Source: an uncultured Enterocloster sp.
Lineage (GTDB): Bacteria > Bacillota > Clostridia > Lachnospirales > Lachnospiraceae
Assembly: GCA_944383785.1 (NCBI GenBank)
Contig: CALWQV010000009.1
Coordinates: 1 to 48,808 of the forward strand
Direction of reading: 5' to 3'
Length of the DNA: 48,808 nucleotides
In this document: in pieces, positions 25,541-33,780 of the stretch
Layout of the letters: every line of letters starts with the position of its first letter
How positions within the stretch are numbered: the first letter of the stretch is position 1
Translations under genes and position numbers: made by a program
Notes under the pieces: generated by a model
Told to the model about the DNA's origin: nothing
What the model saw: only the letters and a program-made list of their open reading frames with translations
The model's database searches: none

Positions 25541-27145
25541 CTATTCTACCAGGTAAGCATTTGCCCAAACGTTTCTCTCCAACGGATGGAAGGTCCAGCC
25601 GCGTACTTTGCTGTTAATTACAATGGGGCTGGTCTGGGTGTACAGAGGAATTACAGGAACGTCTTCCTTGATCATCTCGTAGCACTGACGGAAGATCTCG
25701 TTTCTCTTCTCGGGATCCGTCTCGGTTGCGGACTGCTCTACCAAAGCGTCAAACTCAGGATTCTGATATCCGGAGTAGTTGTTTCCGCCGCCCAGCATCT
25801 CGGTGGTCAGTCTGCGGCGCAGCATGTACTCCGCGTCGTTGATTACGTGGTTGGTCATACGCAGGGAAGCCACAAAGTCACGGTTTCCGGATACGGTATC
25901 GATCCATACGGAGCGCTGAAGCTTCTCAAAGGTTACGTTGATTCCCACCTGGGCCAGCTGAGCCTGCATAACCTCTGCGGGAGCCATGTAGGTGTCGGAG
26001 CTGTCCTGGGTAAATACAATGTCAATTCCATCGGGATATCCGGCCGCTGCCAGGCACTCTTTCGCCTTCTCCAGATCCTGCTCATACCACTCGAAGTCCG
26101 GCAGATATCCGGTACATCCGGTAGCGCACCAGCAGTTGTTTACAACGCCGTATCCGTCCGCGCCGCCCTGAAGGATCTCCTCACGGTTGATGGCGTAGGC
26201 AACGGCCTTTCTCAGGTTGATATCGGTGAAGGGGCCGTCGGTGGTGTTGAAGGTGATATCATACAGTCCGAAACCATTCTCATCTACAAAATAGGTCAGG
26301 CTCGGAACTTCCTTCAGGTGAGGAAGGTCAGATTTCGCAAGACCGTAGTAGTAGTCAATTTCTCCGGACTCCAGAGCCATCGCGCCGGCGGAAGCGTCGG
26401 TGATGATGGTCCAGTTGATGTACTTCATCTTAGGCTGTCCCTTATAGTAATCATCGAAGCGCTCAAACTCCAGCTTGTTGCCGCTCTGCCAGCTCTTTAA
26501 CTTGTAAGCGCCGCAGCCAACGGGCTCACGGCCAAAGTCACGTCCGGCAGCCTCGCACTCTTCTACCGCTCTCTGGCTTACGATGGCGTAGGCCGGGTTG
26601 GTCATAATCTCTAAGAAGGGCGCGTAGGAATACTTCAGGACCGCCTTTACCTGGTTGTCCCCCACCTTCTCAAAGTGGTCGATACAGGTGTTGGTCTGGG
26701 CGGTAAAGGATGAGGCGATGGCTCTGTTCAGAGAGAATACCACATCGTCTACGGTCAGGGTGTCGCCGTTGTGGAACTTAATGCCGTCCCGGATAGTAAA
26801 GGTGTACTCGGTGCCGTCCTCATTCGGCTCCCACTCGGTAGCAACGGCTCCCTCGTACTCCTGAGTCTCCCAGTTAAAATACAGCAGCGGATCGGATACG
26901 TTGTACATGAACATCCATGTTACCAGATCCTTGGTCTGAGCCGGGTCAAGAGACGTGGGCTCTGACTTGCACGCCATATTCAGGGTATCGCGGCTGCTGA
27001 GCTTCTCCTCCCCCGGAGCGGCAGTCTCCCCGCTCTCGCTTACGCTTCCGCCTCCTGATGCCGGCTCTGAGGAGCCGCCGCAGGCCGCCATAGAAGCCGC
27101 CATAGCGATTGTCAAAAACATGGCCAAGATTTTTTTCTTTTTCAT
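25541..27145 (-). CDS. Peptide-type ABC transporter substrate-binding lipoprotein (SBP family 5)
   Basis: A 534-residue family-5 solute-binding protein that captures peptides or related compounds outside the membrane. A lysine-rich start, a hydrophobic stretch and the lipobox SMAAC put the lipidated cysteine at C22, followed by a serine/glycine-rich linker. The family landmarks LDPAQ, FHNGDTLTVDDVVFSL and the LRKAVAYAINREEI segment are present. Substrate specificity cannot be read from the sequence. It is first in the operon, with a ~135-base leader from a promoter that faces the LysR gene. Confidence 0.94.
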   Translation of the reverse strand: MKKKKILAMFLTIAMAASMAACGGSSEPASGGGSVSESGETAAPGEEKLSSRDTLNMACKSEPTSLDPAQTKDLVTWMFMYNVSDPLLYFNWETQEYEGAVATEWEPNEDGTEYTFTIRDGIKFHNGDTLTVDDVVFSLNRAIASSFTAQTNTCIDHFEKVGDNQVKAVLKYSYAPFLEIMTNPAYAIVSQRAVEECEAAGRDFGREPVGCGAYKLKSWQSGNKLEFERFDDYYKGQPKMKYINWTIITDASAGAMALESGEIDYYYGLAKSDLPHLKEVPSLTYFVDENGFGLYDITFNTTDGPFTDINLRKAVAYAINREEILQGGADGYGVVNNCWCATGCTGYLPDFEWYEQDLEKAKECLAAAGYPDGIDIVFTQDSSDTYMAPAEVMQAQLAQVGINVTFEKLQRSVWIDTVSGNRDFVASLRMTNHVINDAEYMLRRRLTTEMLGGGNNYSGYQNPEFDALVEQSATETDPEKRNEIFRQCYEMIKEDVPVIPLYTQTSPIVINSKVRGWTFHPLERNVWANAYLVE

Positions 27146-27265
27146 TCGCTTTCCCTCTCTTTCTTTCTATACATCAATCCCCCATCCAGCAAAGACGAGG
27201 GCGATTTTCCATAACCAAAAAGCGTTAGTAAATCATAAAAATTTTGTAATATTCTTCTATTGTTT

Positions 27266-27294
27266 TTGTAAAATTAGCTTTTTTATAGTATAAT
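27266..27294 (+). promoter_or_regulatory. Promoter of the LysR gene
   Basis: TTGTAA (27266-27271), 17 bases, TATAAT (27289-27294) on the plus strand. Its -10 shares bases with the -10 of the oppositely directed operon promoter. Confidence 0.7.
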
Positions 27295-27315
27295 AAATGA
27301 AAGTTATTATGTCTA
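27287..27315 (-). promoter_or_regulatory. Promoter of the uptake/hydrolase operon
   Basis: On the minus strand TAGACA (27315-27310), 17 bases, TATACT (27292-27287). The -35 lies inside the nested dyad 27303-27343, the expected place for a LysR-type activator to touch RNA polymerase. Confidence 0.65.
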
Positions 27316-27343
27316 ATAATAATTATGACATATTTTTAATAAC
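27303..27343. promoter_or_regulatory. Nested dyad, likely LysR-type operator
   Basis: Outer arms GTTATTA (27303-27309) and TAATAAC (27337-27343) enclose inner arms TATGTC (27308-27313) and GACATA (27327-27332). It spans about -23 to -63 of the operon promoter and about +2 to +42 of the lysR promoter, which fits activation of the operon and repression of lysR by the same protein. The site is AT-rich, so chance pairing is possible. Confidence 0.5.
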
Positions 27344-27367
27344 CTTAATGTTATAGGGGGGTATTTT

Positions 27368-28342
27368 ATGGAATCCATCGCTTACGAATATGTGATCACC
27401 GTAGCCCGGCATTTGAACATTTCAAAAGCCGCCCAGGAGCTTTGCATCACCCAGCCGGCTCTTACAAAATTTATCAATCGATTGGAAAAAAAGATGGGCG
27501 CTAAGCTCTTTGACAGAACCACTACGCCCATCTCCATCACGCCTGCGGGAAAGAAATTTATCGAGAATGCCCGCCAAATTTTAGATATTGAACATAAAAT
27601 GCAGCTGGAATTAAGCAGTATCTCCAGCGCTGCCAGTGGTACCGTAACCGTGGGGATGAATACGGAATTCTGCAGCCAAACTCTGCCCTACGTACTGCCG
27701 GAGTTCCGCTTCCGTTATCCGGAGATCGAGTTTAAAATCATAGAAGGAAACAATCTGACGCTATTTCAGGAGCTGGAGGCCGGTCACGCAGACCTAGTGT
27801 ACGCCTCCTACAGCGGCGCCACGCCCAACTTTAACTATGACTTTATCTACAACGACTCCCTGCTGTTGGCAGTCCCGGTGGAGCATCCCCTGGTGCGAAA
27901 CTTAAACCTGGCCAACAACTCCCCCATTACTCCCTACTATCTGAACCCCAGCCGCATCAAAAACTGCGATTTTATCGTGCTGGTTCCGGAGCAGGGCATG
28001 GGGATGATGGCCCGGAACCTGTTCCACAAGTACCACATCAATCCCAACATTGTGGTAGAGCTTCCTAAGAATGAAACCGCCCTGCGGCTGGCCTCCACCG
28101 GTATGGGCATGGTCTTTACCCCGGTGCGCACGCCCCTGCGCATCGGCTTAATCAAGCCCATGGCCTATTTCTCCATCGAAAACCCCATCACCACCCGCAG
28201 CAGAGGCGTTTACTACTCCAAATATTTCCCTCTGTCCGAGGCGGCCAAGTGCTTCATTCAGGTTTTTAACGATGTTTTTGACCGTGAAGCCATCATCCGC
28301 CCCCCGGTCTGTCAGCTGCTCTTCGCGCCGGAGATCGCCTGA
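27368..28342 (+). CDS. LysR-family transcriptional regulator
   Basis: A 324-residue LysR-type regulator. The N-terminal winged helix-turn-helix is at about residues 1-60 (RHLNISKAAQELCITQPALTKFINRLEKK is the helix-turn-helix region, cited by its core AAQELCITQPALT). The C-terminal effector-binding domain covers about 90-300 (SGTVTVGM and onward). It is transcribed away from the peptide-uptake operon, the classical layout for a regulator of the divergent genes, and its effector is probably a compound imported or produced by them. AGGGGGG precedes the ATG. Its end overlaps the end of the convergent M28 gene by 31 bases. Confidence 0.93.
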   Translation: MESIAYEYVITVARHLNISKAAQELCITQPALTKFINRLEKKMGAKLFDRTTTPISITPAGKKFIENARQILDIEHKMQLELSSISSAASGTVTVGMNTEFCSQTLPYVLPEFRFRYPEIEFKIIEGNNLTLFQELEAGHADLVYASYSGATPNFNYDFIYNDSLLLAVPVEHPLVRNLNLANNSPITPYYLNPSRIKNCDFIVLVPEQGMGMMARNLFHKYHINPNIVVELPKNETALRLASTGMGMVFTPVRTPLRIGLIKPMAYFSIENPITTRSRGVYYSKYFPLSEAAKCFIQVFNDVFDREAIIRPPVCQLLFAPEIA

Positions 28343-30378
28343 TCACACTCCGCAAGCAGCGCCCCCATCTTGCGCACCGCCTCCGTCATATAGCGGATGT
28401 CGTCCCGGTAGCAGGCGGCCTGATTCTCGGCCGCCTGCTCTAACTGCCGCTGCAGCTTTTGCCGCTCTCCCTGCCGCTTCTCCGGCTGGCCTTCTTTTTC
28501 TTCCAGGTACTTCTTTAAGCCCTCCACCAGGCTAAACAGGTTCTCATGGCGGATAATGCGCCCGGATCCCCACTTCAGCCGGTCCGCCGGCTGGTTCAGC
28601 ACGTACTGGGTAAAGTAGTCGAATACCTCCCGTTCAAATTCAAAGGCATACCGGTTGTTGTCGATGCTGTAAAGCTTCTCCAAGCACCCTTCTGCATCCC
28701 CCCGCTCCAGGCAGTCTAAGGCCCCGTATATGGCTTCCAGATTCCGGCGCACCGCCTGCTGCGGGAAAAGCACCTCGTCGTGCCAGTTCAGCCTTACAAA
28801 ATAATCCTGCTCCTTAAAGAAGGCGTAGAGCAGCTTCTCCTGAAGAGGCTCGAAGGCGGCGAAAAACCGCTCCCCTTCCTCTCCTCCATCGGGAAGCTCC
28901 TGATACCGGCGGTTCACATCCATGATCCGGTCGTAAAGCTTCCTCCCCAGCTCTTCCTTTTCCTCTGCCTCCTTTAAAAGCTCCCTTCCATCAGCCCCGG
29001 CCCTCTGCCATAAACGGCTGTCCTCGCTGTCCCGGATGGCCCGAAAGAGCCGTGAAAAATCCAAGGGTGCCACCGCCAGGCGGTCCAGCTCCAGCACCAG
29101 CCGCCCGTAGAGCTCATGGTGAAAGCGGTAAACCTTCTCATCGTAAAATTCCTCGTTGTCGAACTGGGAGTGGTAATGGGTCTCCATAAACTCCCCGGAG
29201 GCAAAATCATTCACCATGGAGGGGATTCCCCCTATGGCCATGGAGAAGTCGTCCGACCAGGTCTCAATGGGGCTTAATACCTGGATTCCATCGGGGTAAG
29301 CCGTGGTATCCGGGCTGATCCGCTTCACAAAATCCTTCAAAAAGCGCCGGTACTCGTAGGTGCAGCGCAGCCCGTCCTTTCTGCCGTGGGCGTAAGCCGG
29401 AAGCTCAAAGTTCAGATCCGCGATCACCTGCCCCCTCCACTGGGGACGGGCGGTGAAAATCTCCTCATAAGCCCCGGTGGACCAGTCGTATTTGGAGCCG
29501 ATGACGCCCCATTCCTCCGCGGCCATAGCGCAAAAAATCAGGTTATACTTGGGCCTGTACCCGCTTTTTATAAGGGCCCTGGCGATTCCGAGCATCATAG
29601 CCACCGCCGTATTGTCATCCTGGAAGCCGGAAAAATAGGAATCGTAGTGGGCGGACAGAAGAATGCTCTTTTTTGTATTCCGCCCAGGAATCCGCCCGAT
29701 AATATTATAGGTTTCCCCCTTCTCCCGCACCAGGGACTTAGCATCAAAGGAAACCCGAATCTCGCCCCGCTCCAGCTCCTTCTTTAAAATCTGCGCATCC
29801 GCCCTGGAAATGGAAAATGCCGGCGCATCCGCAGGCCCCGCAATATCCTGAGCGTTTAGGGCGTGGTCATCCACCTCCCCGTAGCCCTGGTTCTGGACAG
29901 CGATCAGGGCGGCGGCTCCCTTTAATTTCGCCTGATAAACAGGGAAATTAATCCACCACTCGTCTCTCTGGTTGATGTCCGCCAGCACCAGCTTCCCCCG
30001 AACATCCAGGCCCTCATAATCCCTAGCCGTACCCTTTCCCACATAAACCACGGAAAATTCTCTGGGCCCATGGGTGTCAAACTGGGTCTGATACGCCCCC
30101 AACTGGAAGCGATACTCTTTGCCCTCTTGATCCTGGAAGGAAAGAAGCGCATGGTGGAACTCCCATACGTCCACCTCCACCCGGTCCTTCGTCACATCTT
30201 TAAGGCCAATCTCCTTCATCTCCCGAACTAGGAGCTCCCCTGTCTCAAACTCTGCCTTGGAACCAGCAGTGCGAAAGCCCAGAACCGGGTTGGTCCTGGG
30301 CTTCTCCATCTGCTTTGCCAGCCGATAAGAATAGGAAAGATCCAATGCCTTTAAAAATTCCTGTTCCTCGTATCTCAA
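28312..30378 (-). CDS. M28-family zinc aminopeptidase with PA domain
   Basis: A large (about 688-residue) metallopeptidase. A PA (protease-associated) insertion lies at about 110-205 (GLDVRGKLVLADIN). The two-zinc catalytic core follows: LLSAHYDS (first H and D), FQDDNTA (bridging D), CAMAAEEWG (catalytic and ligand glutamates), and a final histidine near THYHSQFD. The ~250 C-terminal residues are helical and unassigned. No signal peptide is seen. The TTG at 30378 lies nine bases after AGAGG; a GTG at 30384 is three bases away and less likely. It converges with the LysR gene and may share the peptide/amide theme of the neighbouring operon. Confidence 0.85.
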   Translation of the reverse strand: MRYEEQEFLKALDLSYSYRLAKQMEKPRTNPVLGFRTAGSKAEFETGELLVREMKEIGLKDVTKDRVEVDVWEFHHALLSFQDQEGKEYRFQLGAYQTQFDTHGPREFSVVYVGKGTARDYEGLDVRGKLVLADINQRDEWWINFPVYQAKLKGAAALIAVQNQGYGEVDDHALNAQDIAGPADAPAFSISRADAQILKKELERGEIRVSFDAKSLVREKGETYNIIGRIPGRNTKKSILLSAHYDSYFSGFQDDNTAVAMMLGIARALIKSGYRPKYNLIFCAMAAEEWGVIGSKYDWSTGAYEEIFTARPQWRGQVIADLNFELPAYAHGRKDGLRCTYEYRRFLKDFVKRISPDTTAYPDGIQVLSPIETWSDDFSMAIGGIPSMVNDFASGEFMETHYHSQFDNEEFYDEKVYRFHHELYGRLVLELDRLAVAPLDFSRLFRAIRDSEDSRLWQRAGADGRELLKEAEEKEELGRKLYDRIMDVNRRYQELPDGGEEGERFFAAFEPLQEKLLYAFFKEQDYFVRLNWHDEVLFPQQAVRRNLEAIYGALDCLERGDAEGCLEKLYSIDNNRYAFEFEREVFDYFTQYVLNQPADRLKWGSGRIIRHENLFSLVEGLKKYLEEKEGQPEKRQGERQKLQRQLEQAAENQAACYRDDIRYMTEAVRKMGALLAECDQAISGAKSS

Positions 30379-30433
30379 CGTCACTCACCTCTAAATCCAT
30401 TCATCGCCGGGCCCTCCTGAATCGCTGCCTTTT

Positions 30434-31438
30434 TTATTGAGGAATCAGCGCCCCGTCCTCTCCCAGCCAATAGCCGTCCTCCGTGATGCAGTCCCGCAGC
30501 ATATAGCCTTTCTCCGTGCAGTAGTACCAGCGGTCCTGCCACATGAACCACCCTGTTTTCATATACCCCTCCGGGTCAAAGAAATACCATTTCCCCTGAA
30601 TCTCCTCCCAGCAGTTTGCCGGCCAGGTCCCGTCTCCATAGTCATACCACCAACGGCCATCGGACGCCTGGCGCCACGCCGCCTGAGTCAGCTGGCCGTC
30701 CTCCCCCATAAAGGGCTTTCCCTGAAAGACCGCCGCCATCTGGCCGTCCACCAGAAGCTCCCCGGAGCGCGCCCAGTCCCCCTTCACCTCCGTGTCCGCC
30801 CGATTCACCGGCCTTACCTCCGCGAAATAGCTGCCGCTGTAGGCAAGCCGCTGCCAGCAGTTAAACCGGGTTCCTGTCACCTTTACCGTGTCTCCAAAAA
30901 CCTTGCCGTCCCGGTAAACCCGCAGCTCGTAGGCCCCGGCATTCTCCACTGGGTTCCAGGAAGCCACGCCTTCCCCATCCAGAGTCAGCCCGCTTAAAGG
31001 CTCCATATACCGGTTTAAGGGGGTTAAGGTCAGCTCAATCTCCATGGAATCCCCCATCCCCGCCTGAGAGCGGCAGTAGAGGGCTCCGCCGCCTTTTAAG
31101 GTAATCTCGTCCCTTCCGATGGAACCAAAATACCAGCCGTCGGAAGGCATGAGGGTAACCTCGATCCTGGGCTCCATACGGTTTTCCCAGATAAATCCAT
31201 TATTTAAAATCCGATAATCCTCCACATAGTAGCGGTCGCTGGCGGCAGATATCTCGATCGTCTCGTCGCCAAAGTCCATCCCCGGACGGATATCTGTCTC
31301 AAACTTCAGGGAGATCCGGTTTACGCGCCTTAAATCATCGGCCCAGGCCACATCCGCCTTCTCTGCCGACAGAGCCGGAAAAATTCCCATAGCAAAAAAC
31401 AGCGCCGCCGCAAAAACTGTCCCTCTTTTCTTCCCCAT
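30434..31438 (-). CDS. Secreted surface protein with aromatic cell-wall-binding repeats (paralogue A)
   Basis: A 334-residue exported protein. A signal peptide is at about residues 1-27 (GTVFAAALFFAMGIFPALSA). Next is a ~120-residue beta-rich module of no family I recognise (VNRISLKFETD to LTLTPLNRY), then a ~90-residue fibronectin-III-like stretch (ASWNPVENAGAYELRVYRDG), then choline-binding-type repeats (GRWWYDYGDG, GKWYFFDPEGYMKTGW, DRWYYCTEKGYML). A promoter at 31504-31476 rules out starts above 31469 and supports the ATG at 31438. The same layout is found in the gene at 39476-40543. Confidence 0.8.
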   Translation of the reverse strand: MGKKRGTVFAAALFFAMGIFPALSAEKADVAWADDLRRVNRISLKFETDIRPGMDFGDETIEISAASDRYYVEDYRILNNGFIWENRMEPRIEVTLMPSDGWYFGSIGRDEITLKGGGALYCRSQAGMGDSMEIELTLTPLNRYMEPLSGLTLDGEGVASWNPVENAGAYELRVYRDGKVFGDTVKVTGTRFNCWQRLAYSGSYFAEVRPVNRADTEVKGDWARSGELLVDGQMAAVFQGKPFMGEDGQLTQAAWRQASDGRWWYDYGDGTWPANCWEEIQGKWYFFDPEGYMKTGWFMWQDRWYYCTEKGYMLRDCITEDGYWLGEDGALIPQ

Positions 31439-31475
31439 CCCGACACACTCCCTTTCCCGCTGTTCTCCTACCTCA

Positions 31476-31504
31476 ACTCTAGCGATTTTAAAAGGATGTG
31501 TCAA
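31476..31504 (-). promoter_or_regulatory. Promoter of surface protein paralogue A
   Basis: On the minus strand TTGACA (31504-31499), 17 bases, TAGAGT (31481-31476). The leader is about 30 bases. The M28 gene follows 55 bases after this gene without a terminator, so both may be transcribed from here. Confidence 0.65.
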
Positions 31505-31532
31505 TATAGAATTCCTTACGTTCCCTTACAAT

Positions 31533-32417
31533 TCACCGCAGCGCCTTCTCCCGGTAGCTTGCGTAAATCTGAGTGGTAGCCGCGTCGGAATGGCCCAGCA
31601 TTGCCTGAACCGCCCGGATGTCCGCCCCGCTGAGCACCAGATGGGCGGCAAAGGAATGGCGCAGGGTATGGGGCGTAATGTCGCTCTGAATCCCTGCCTT
31701 TTGCCCGTAATATTTAATCAGCTTCCAAAATCCCTGGCGGCTCATCGGGTTGCCGTTGCAGTTGACAAAAAGCCAGGGGGAAGGGCTTCCCTTCAAAAGC
31801 TCCTCCCGGGAACCGTTGAGATAGCTGGAAAGAGCCGCCTTCACATGCTTGCCAAAGGGAACCATACGCTCCTTATTCCGGTCTCGGCAGACAATATAGC
31901 CCACCTTCAGGTTCAAATCCTCCATCTGAAGCCCGATCAGCTCCGAAACCCGGATGCCCGTGGCGTATAAAAGCTCCAGCATGGCCTTATCCCGCTTCTC
32001 CTTGGCGCTGTCCCCACGGGGCTGCTCCAAAAGGGAGTTCACCTCCGCCAGGGTCAAAATCACAGGGGCCTTTTTCTCCACCCTGGGAGCTTTAATAAAT
32101 TCCGATGGATCCCGGCGGATCAGCCCCTCCCGGAAGGCATAATGAAAGAAGGCCTTGATAGCGGCCAGCTCCCTGGAGATCGTGGCTGTAGCTTTTCCTT
32201 CTTTTTCCAATTCCAGAATATAAGAGTTCAGGCTGGTCTTCGTTACCTTTCCCACCTCCGTGATCCCCTGATCCTTTAAATACGCTTCCAGCTGCATAAG
32301 ATCCCTCTGGTAGGAGACTACCGTATTCCTGGAGGCCTCTTTCACCTGCTCCAGATATTCCACAAACCCTTTAATTTCCGCCGTCATAACTCTTCTATCC
32401 TTTGTTTCTTCAATCAT
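31533..32417 (-). CDS. xerD: Tyrosine recombinase XerD
   Basis: A 294-residue site-specific recombinase of XerC/XerD size, which resolves chromosome dimers at dif. An N-terminal SAM-like core-binding domain spans about 10-100. All catalytic residues are present: R156 (ATGIRVSEL), K182, H250 and R253 (HTLRH), H276 (LGHSDAATT) and the nucleophile Y285. The predicted promoter at 32479-32451 excludes the longest frame; the ATG at 32417 or the one at 32387 are both possible, each about ten bases from an AAAGG-like site. Unlike the integrase remnant at 3496-3621 it is intact and in a housekeeping context. Confidence 0.9.
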   Translation of the reverse strand: MIEETKDRRVMTAEIKGFVEYLEQVKEASRNTVVSYQRDLMQLEAYLKDQGITEVGKVTKTSLNSYILELEKEGKATATISRELAAIKAFFHYAFREGLIRRDPSEFIKAPRVEKKAPVILTLAEVNSLLEQPRGDSAKEKRDKAMLELLYATGIRVSELIGLQMEDLNLKVGYIVCRDRNKERMVPFGKHVKAALSSYLNGSREELLKGSPSPWLFVNCNGNPMSRQGFWKLIKYYGQKAGIQSDITPHTLRHSFAAHLVLSGADIRAVQAMLGHSDAATTQIYASYREKALR

Positions 32418-32450
32418 TCCAAAAACGCCCTTTTTTCGTGGCTGTCTACC

Positions 32451-32479
32451 ATTATAGCCGTATTTTTTAATAAAATCAA
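32451..32479 (-). promoter_or_regulatory. xerD promoter
   Basis: On the minus strand TTGATT (32479-32474), 17 bases, consensus TATAAT (32456-32451). Transcription would begin near 32444. Confidence 0.7.
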
Positions 32480-32523
32480 ACACATTTTTCCCACTTTTAC
32501 GGGCATTTTTTACTGATTAACAT

Positions 32524-32574
32524 AAAAAATACAAGATGTTGGCTCAGGGTATTTTCCCTCACCAATATCTTGTA
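32524..32574 (-). terminator. Terminator of lysA-proC-nudix-spoIIM operon
   Basis: TACAAGAT (32530-32537) pairs with ATCTTGTA (32567-32574), with further inner pairing (TTGG/CCAA, GGG/CCC). On the minus strand it is followed by six T (complement of 32524-32529). It lies just after the SpoIIM-like gene. Confidence 0.88.
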
Positions 32575-32594
32575 AATTTTACGCAAAATTTTTC

Positions 32595-33107
32595 TCAAAA
32601 CCAGGCGGTTAAAAGGGGGGCCAGCCACACCTGGGCCCCCGCTCCCAGGGCCGTGAAAGCCTCCAGCAGAAGAAACGGCAGCAGCCGCGTCCGCTTTTCC
32701 TCCCCGCCGGCCCAGGCAGCCAGAATCCACCAGACCATCCCGTAGAACAAACCGTGAGGGAGCAGGCCGCACAAAAATATAGGCAGCCCCAAAATCCCCC
32801 GACCTGCGGTTAAAAGCGACAGAACCACGGCCGCATATATACCGGCCCAGGCGGCGGCCAGGCAGAACAGCCAGGCGCTGCAGATGGTCATGCCCATCAT
32901 CCAGCCAGCCGCCGTCTGAAGCAGTCGATGCCTTAAAACCGGCCAATACAGCTCCCAGCTTCCCGAACCGGCGGCCAGGACGGCCGCAGTTCCCTGCTCT
33001 CGGAGCACAGAAGGGCCGAACAGACGCGCTGCCCCTGTTCCAAGAAGGACTCCGGCCACAAAGAAAAGGGCCAGCCAGTCCGGATATCCCCACTTTCTTG
33101 TTTTCAA
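32595..33107 (-). CDS. spoIIM: SpoIIM-like sporulation membrane protein
   Basis: A ~170-residue integral membrane protein with about five hydrophobic helices. The first helix with FVAGVLLGTGAARLFG and the later LLPHGLFYG segment resemble SpoIIM (DUF95), a part of the engulfment machinery in the mother-cell membrane during sporulation. Being close to xerD and a Nudix gene also agrees with the usual spoIIM surroundings in Firmicutes. The start is uncertain: a TTG at 33107 lies nine bases after AAGAGG, while a GTG at 33119 is one base from it. Another open frame covers the same DNA in a different phase but is arginine/glycine-rich shadow. Confidence 0.6.
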   Translation of the reverse strand: MKTRKWGYPDWLALFFVAGVLLGTGAARLFGPSVLREQGTAAVLAAGSGSWELYWPVLRHRLLQTAAGWMMGMTICSAWLFCLAAAWAGIYAAVVLSLLTAGRGILGLPIFLCGLLPHGLFYGMVWWILAAWAGGEEKRTRLLPFLLLEAFTALGAGAQVWLAPLLTAWF

Positions 33108-33177
33108 GGGCAGGCACACCTCTTAAGCCAGTTTACCACACTTTATGAAAAAAAGCGGCCCTTTATGACCATCCCGG

Positions 33178-33759
33178 CTAAATCCGGGGATCCGGCCGGT
33201 CCTCTGAGCGGTACTTCCTGGCGTAAGCCATAATGGCGGCGATGGTCTTTCCATCGGTAATCTCACCGGCGTAGATTAAATTTTCCAGATCCTTTAACTC
33301 CCATGCCTCCACATTGATCACCTCATCCTCATCCAAGTGCTGTTTGGAAGGAATCAGGTGGTGGGCCACAAAAATATCGATGGCCTCATCGCAGAAGGCA
33401 ACAGTGGTGTTTAAGCTCATAAGATATTCCAGCTGATCCACCCGAAAGCCAGTCTCTTCCTCCAGCTCCCGGTAGGCGCACTGGATTTTCGGTTCATTTG
33501 GATCATCCAGCTTTCCCGCCGGAATTTCCAGGGTAAAGCGGTCCAGGGCATTGCGGTACTGGCGCACCATCAGAATCCGTCCGTCATCCGCCACCGGCAG
33601 CACAGCTGCGGCCCCGTCGTGGTGGATAAAATCCCAGTGGGCCTTATGGCCGTTGGCCAACACCACATCCTCATAAATCTTTAAAATATTTCCCTCATAC
33701 TTTAACTGGCGGTCCAAACGGATCACCGGTATCTGTTCCTGTTTTGCTTTTTCGTCCAT
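33178..33759 (-). CDS. Nudix hydrolase (ADP-ribose pyrophosphatase type)
   Basis: A 193-residue Nudix hydrolase. The Nudix box runs from PAGKLDDPNE to RELEEETGF; it has one residue more than the canonical spacing between the first glycine and the REL core, yet the metal-binding REXXEE glutamates are intact. The surrounding sequence (WDFIHHDGAAAVLPV, VRQYRNALDRFTLEIPAGK) is that of the ADP-ribose pyrophosphatase (NudF/YqkG) group, which hydrolyses ADP-ribose to AMP and ribose-5-phosphate. It lies 21 bases after proC. Confidence 0.9.
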   Translation of the reverse strand: MDEKAKQEQIPVIRLDRQLKYEGNILKIYEDVVLANGHKAHWDFIHHDGAAAVLPVADDGRILMVRQYRNALDRFTLEIPAGKLDDPNEPKIQCAYRELEEETGFRVDQLEYLMSLNTTVAFCDEAIDIFVAHHLIPSKQHLDEDEVINVEAWELKDLENLIYAGEITDGKTIAAIMAYARKYRSEDRPDPRI

Positions 33760-33780
33760 CCTGACTAAAATCCCCTTTCT

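Noticed and set aside
32497..33117. 206-codon minus-strand frame overlapping the SpoIIM-like gene
   Set aside because: Its product is rich in arginine, glycine and proline with no domain, while the other frame gives a clean multi-helix membrane protein with SpoIIM features. Only one can be real.
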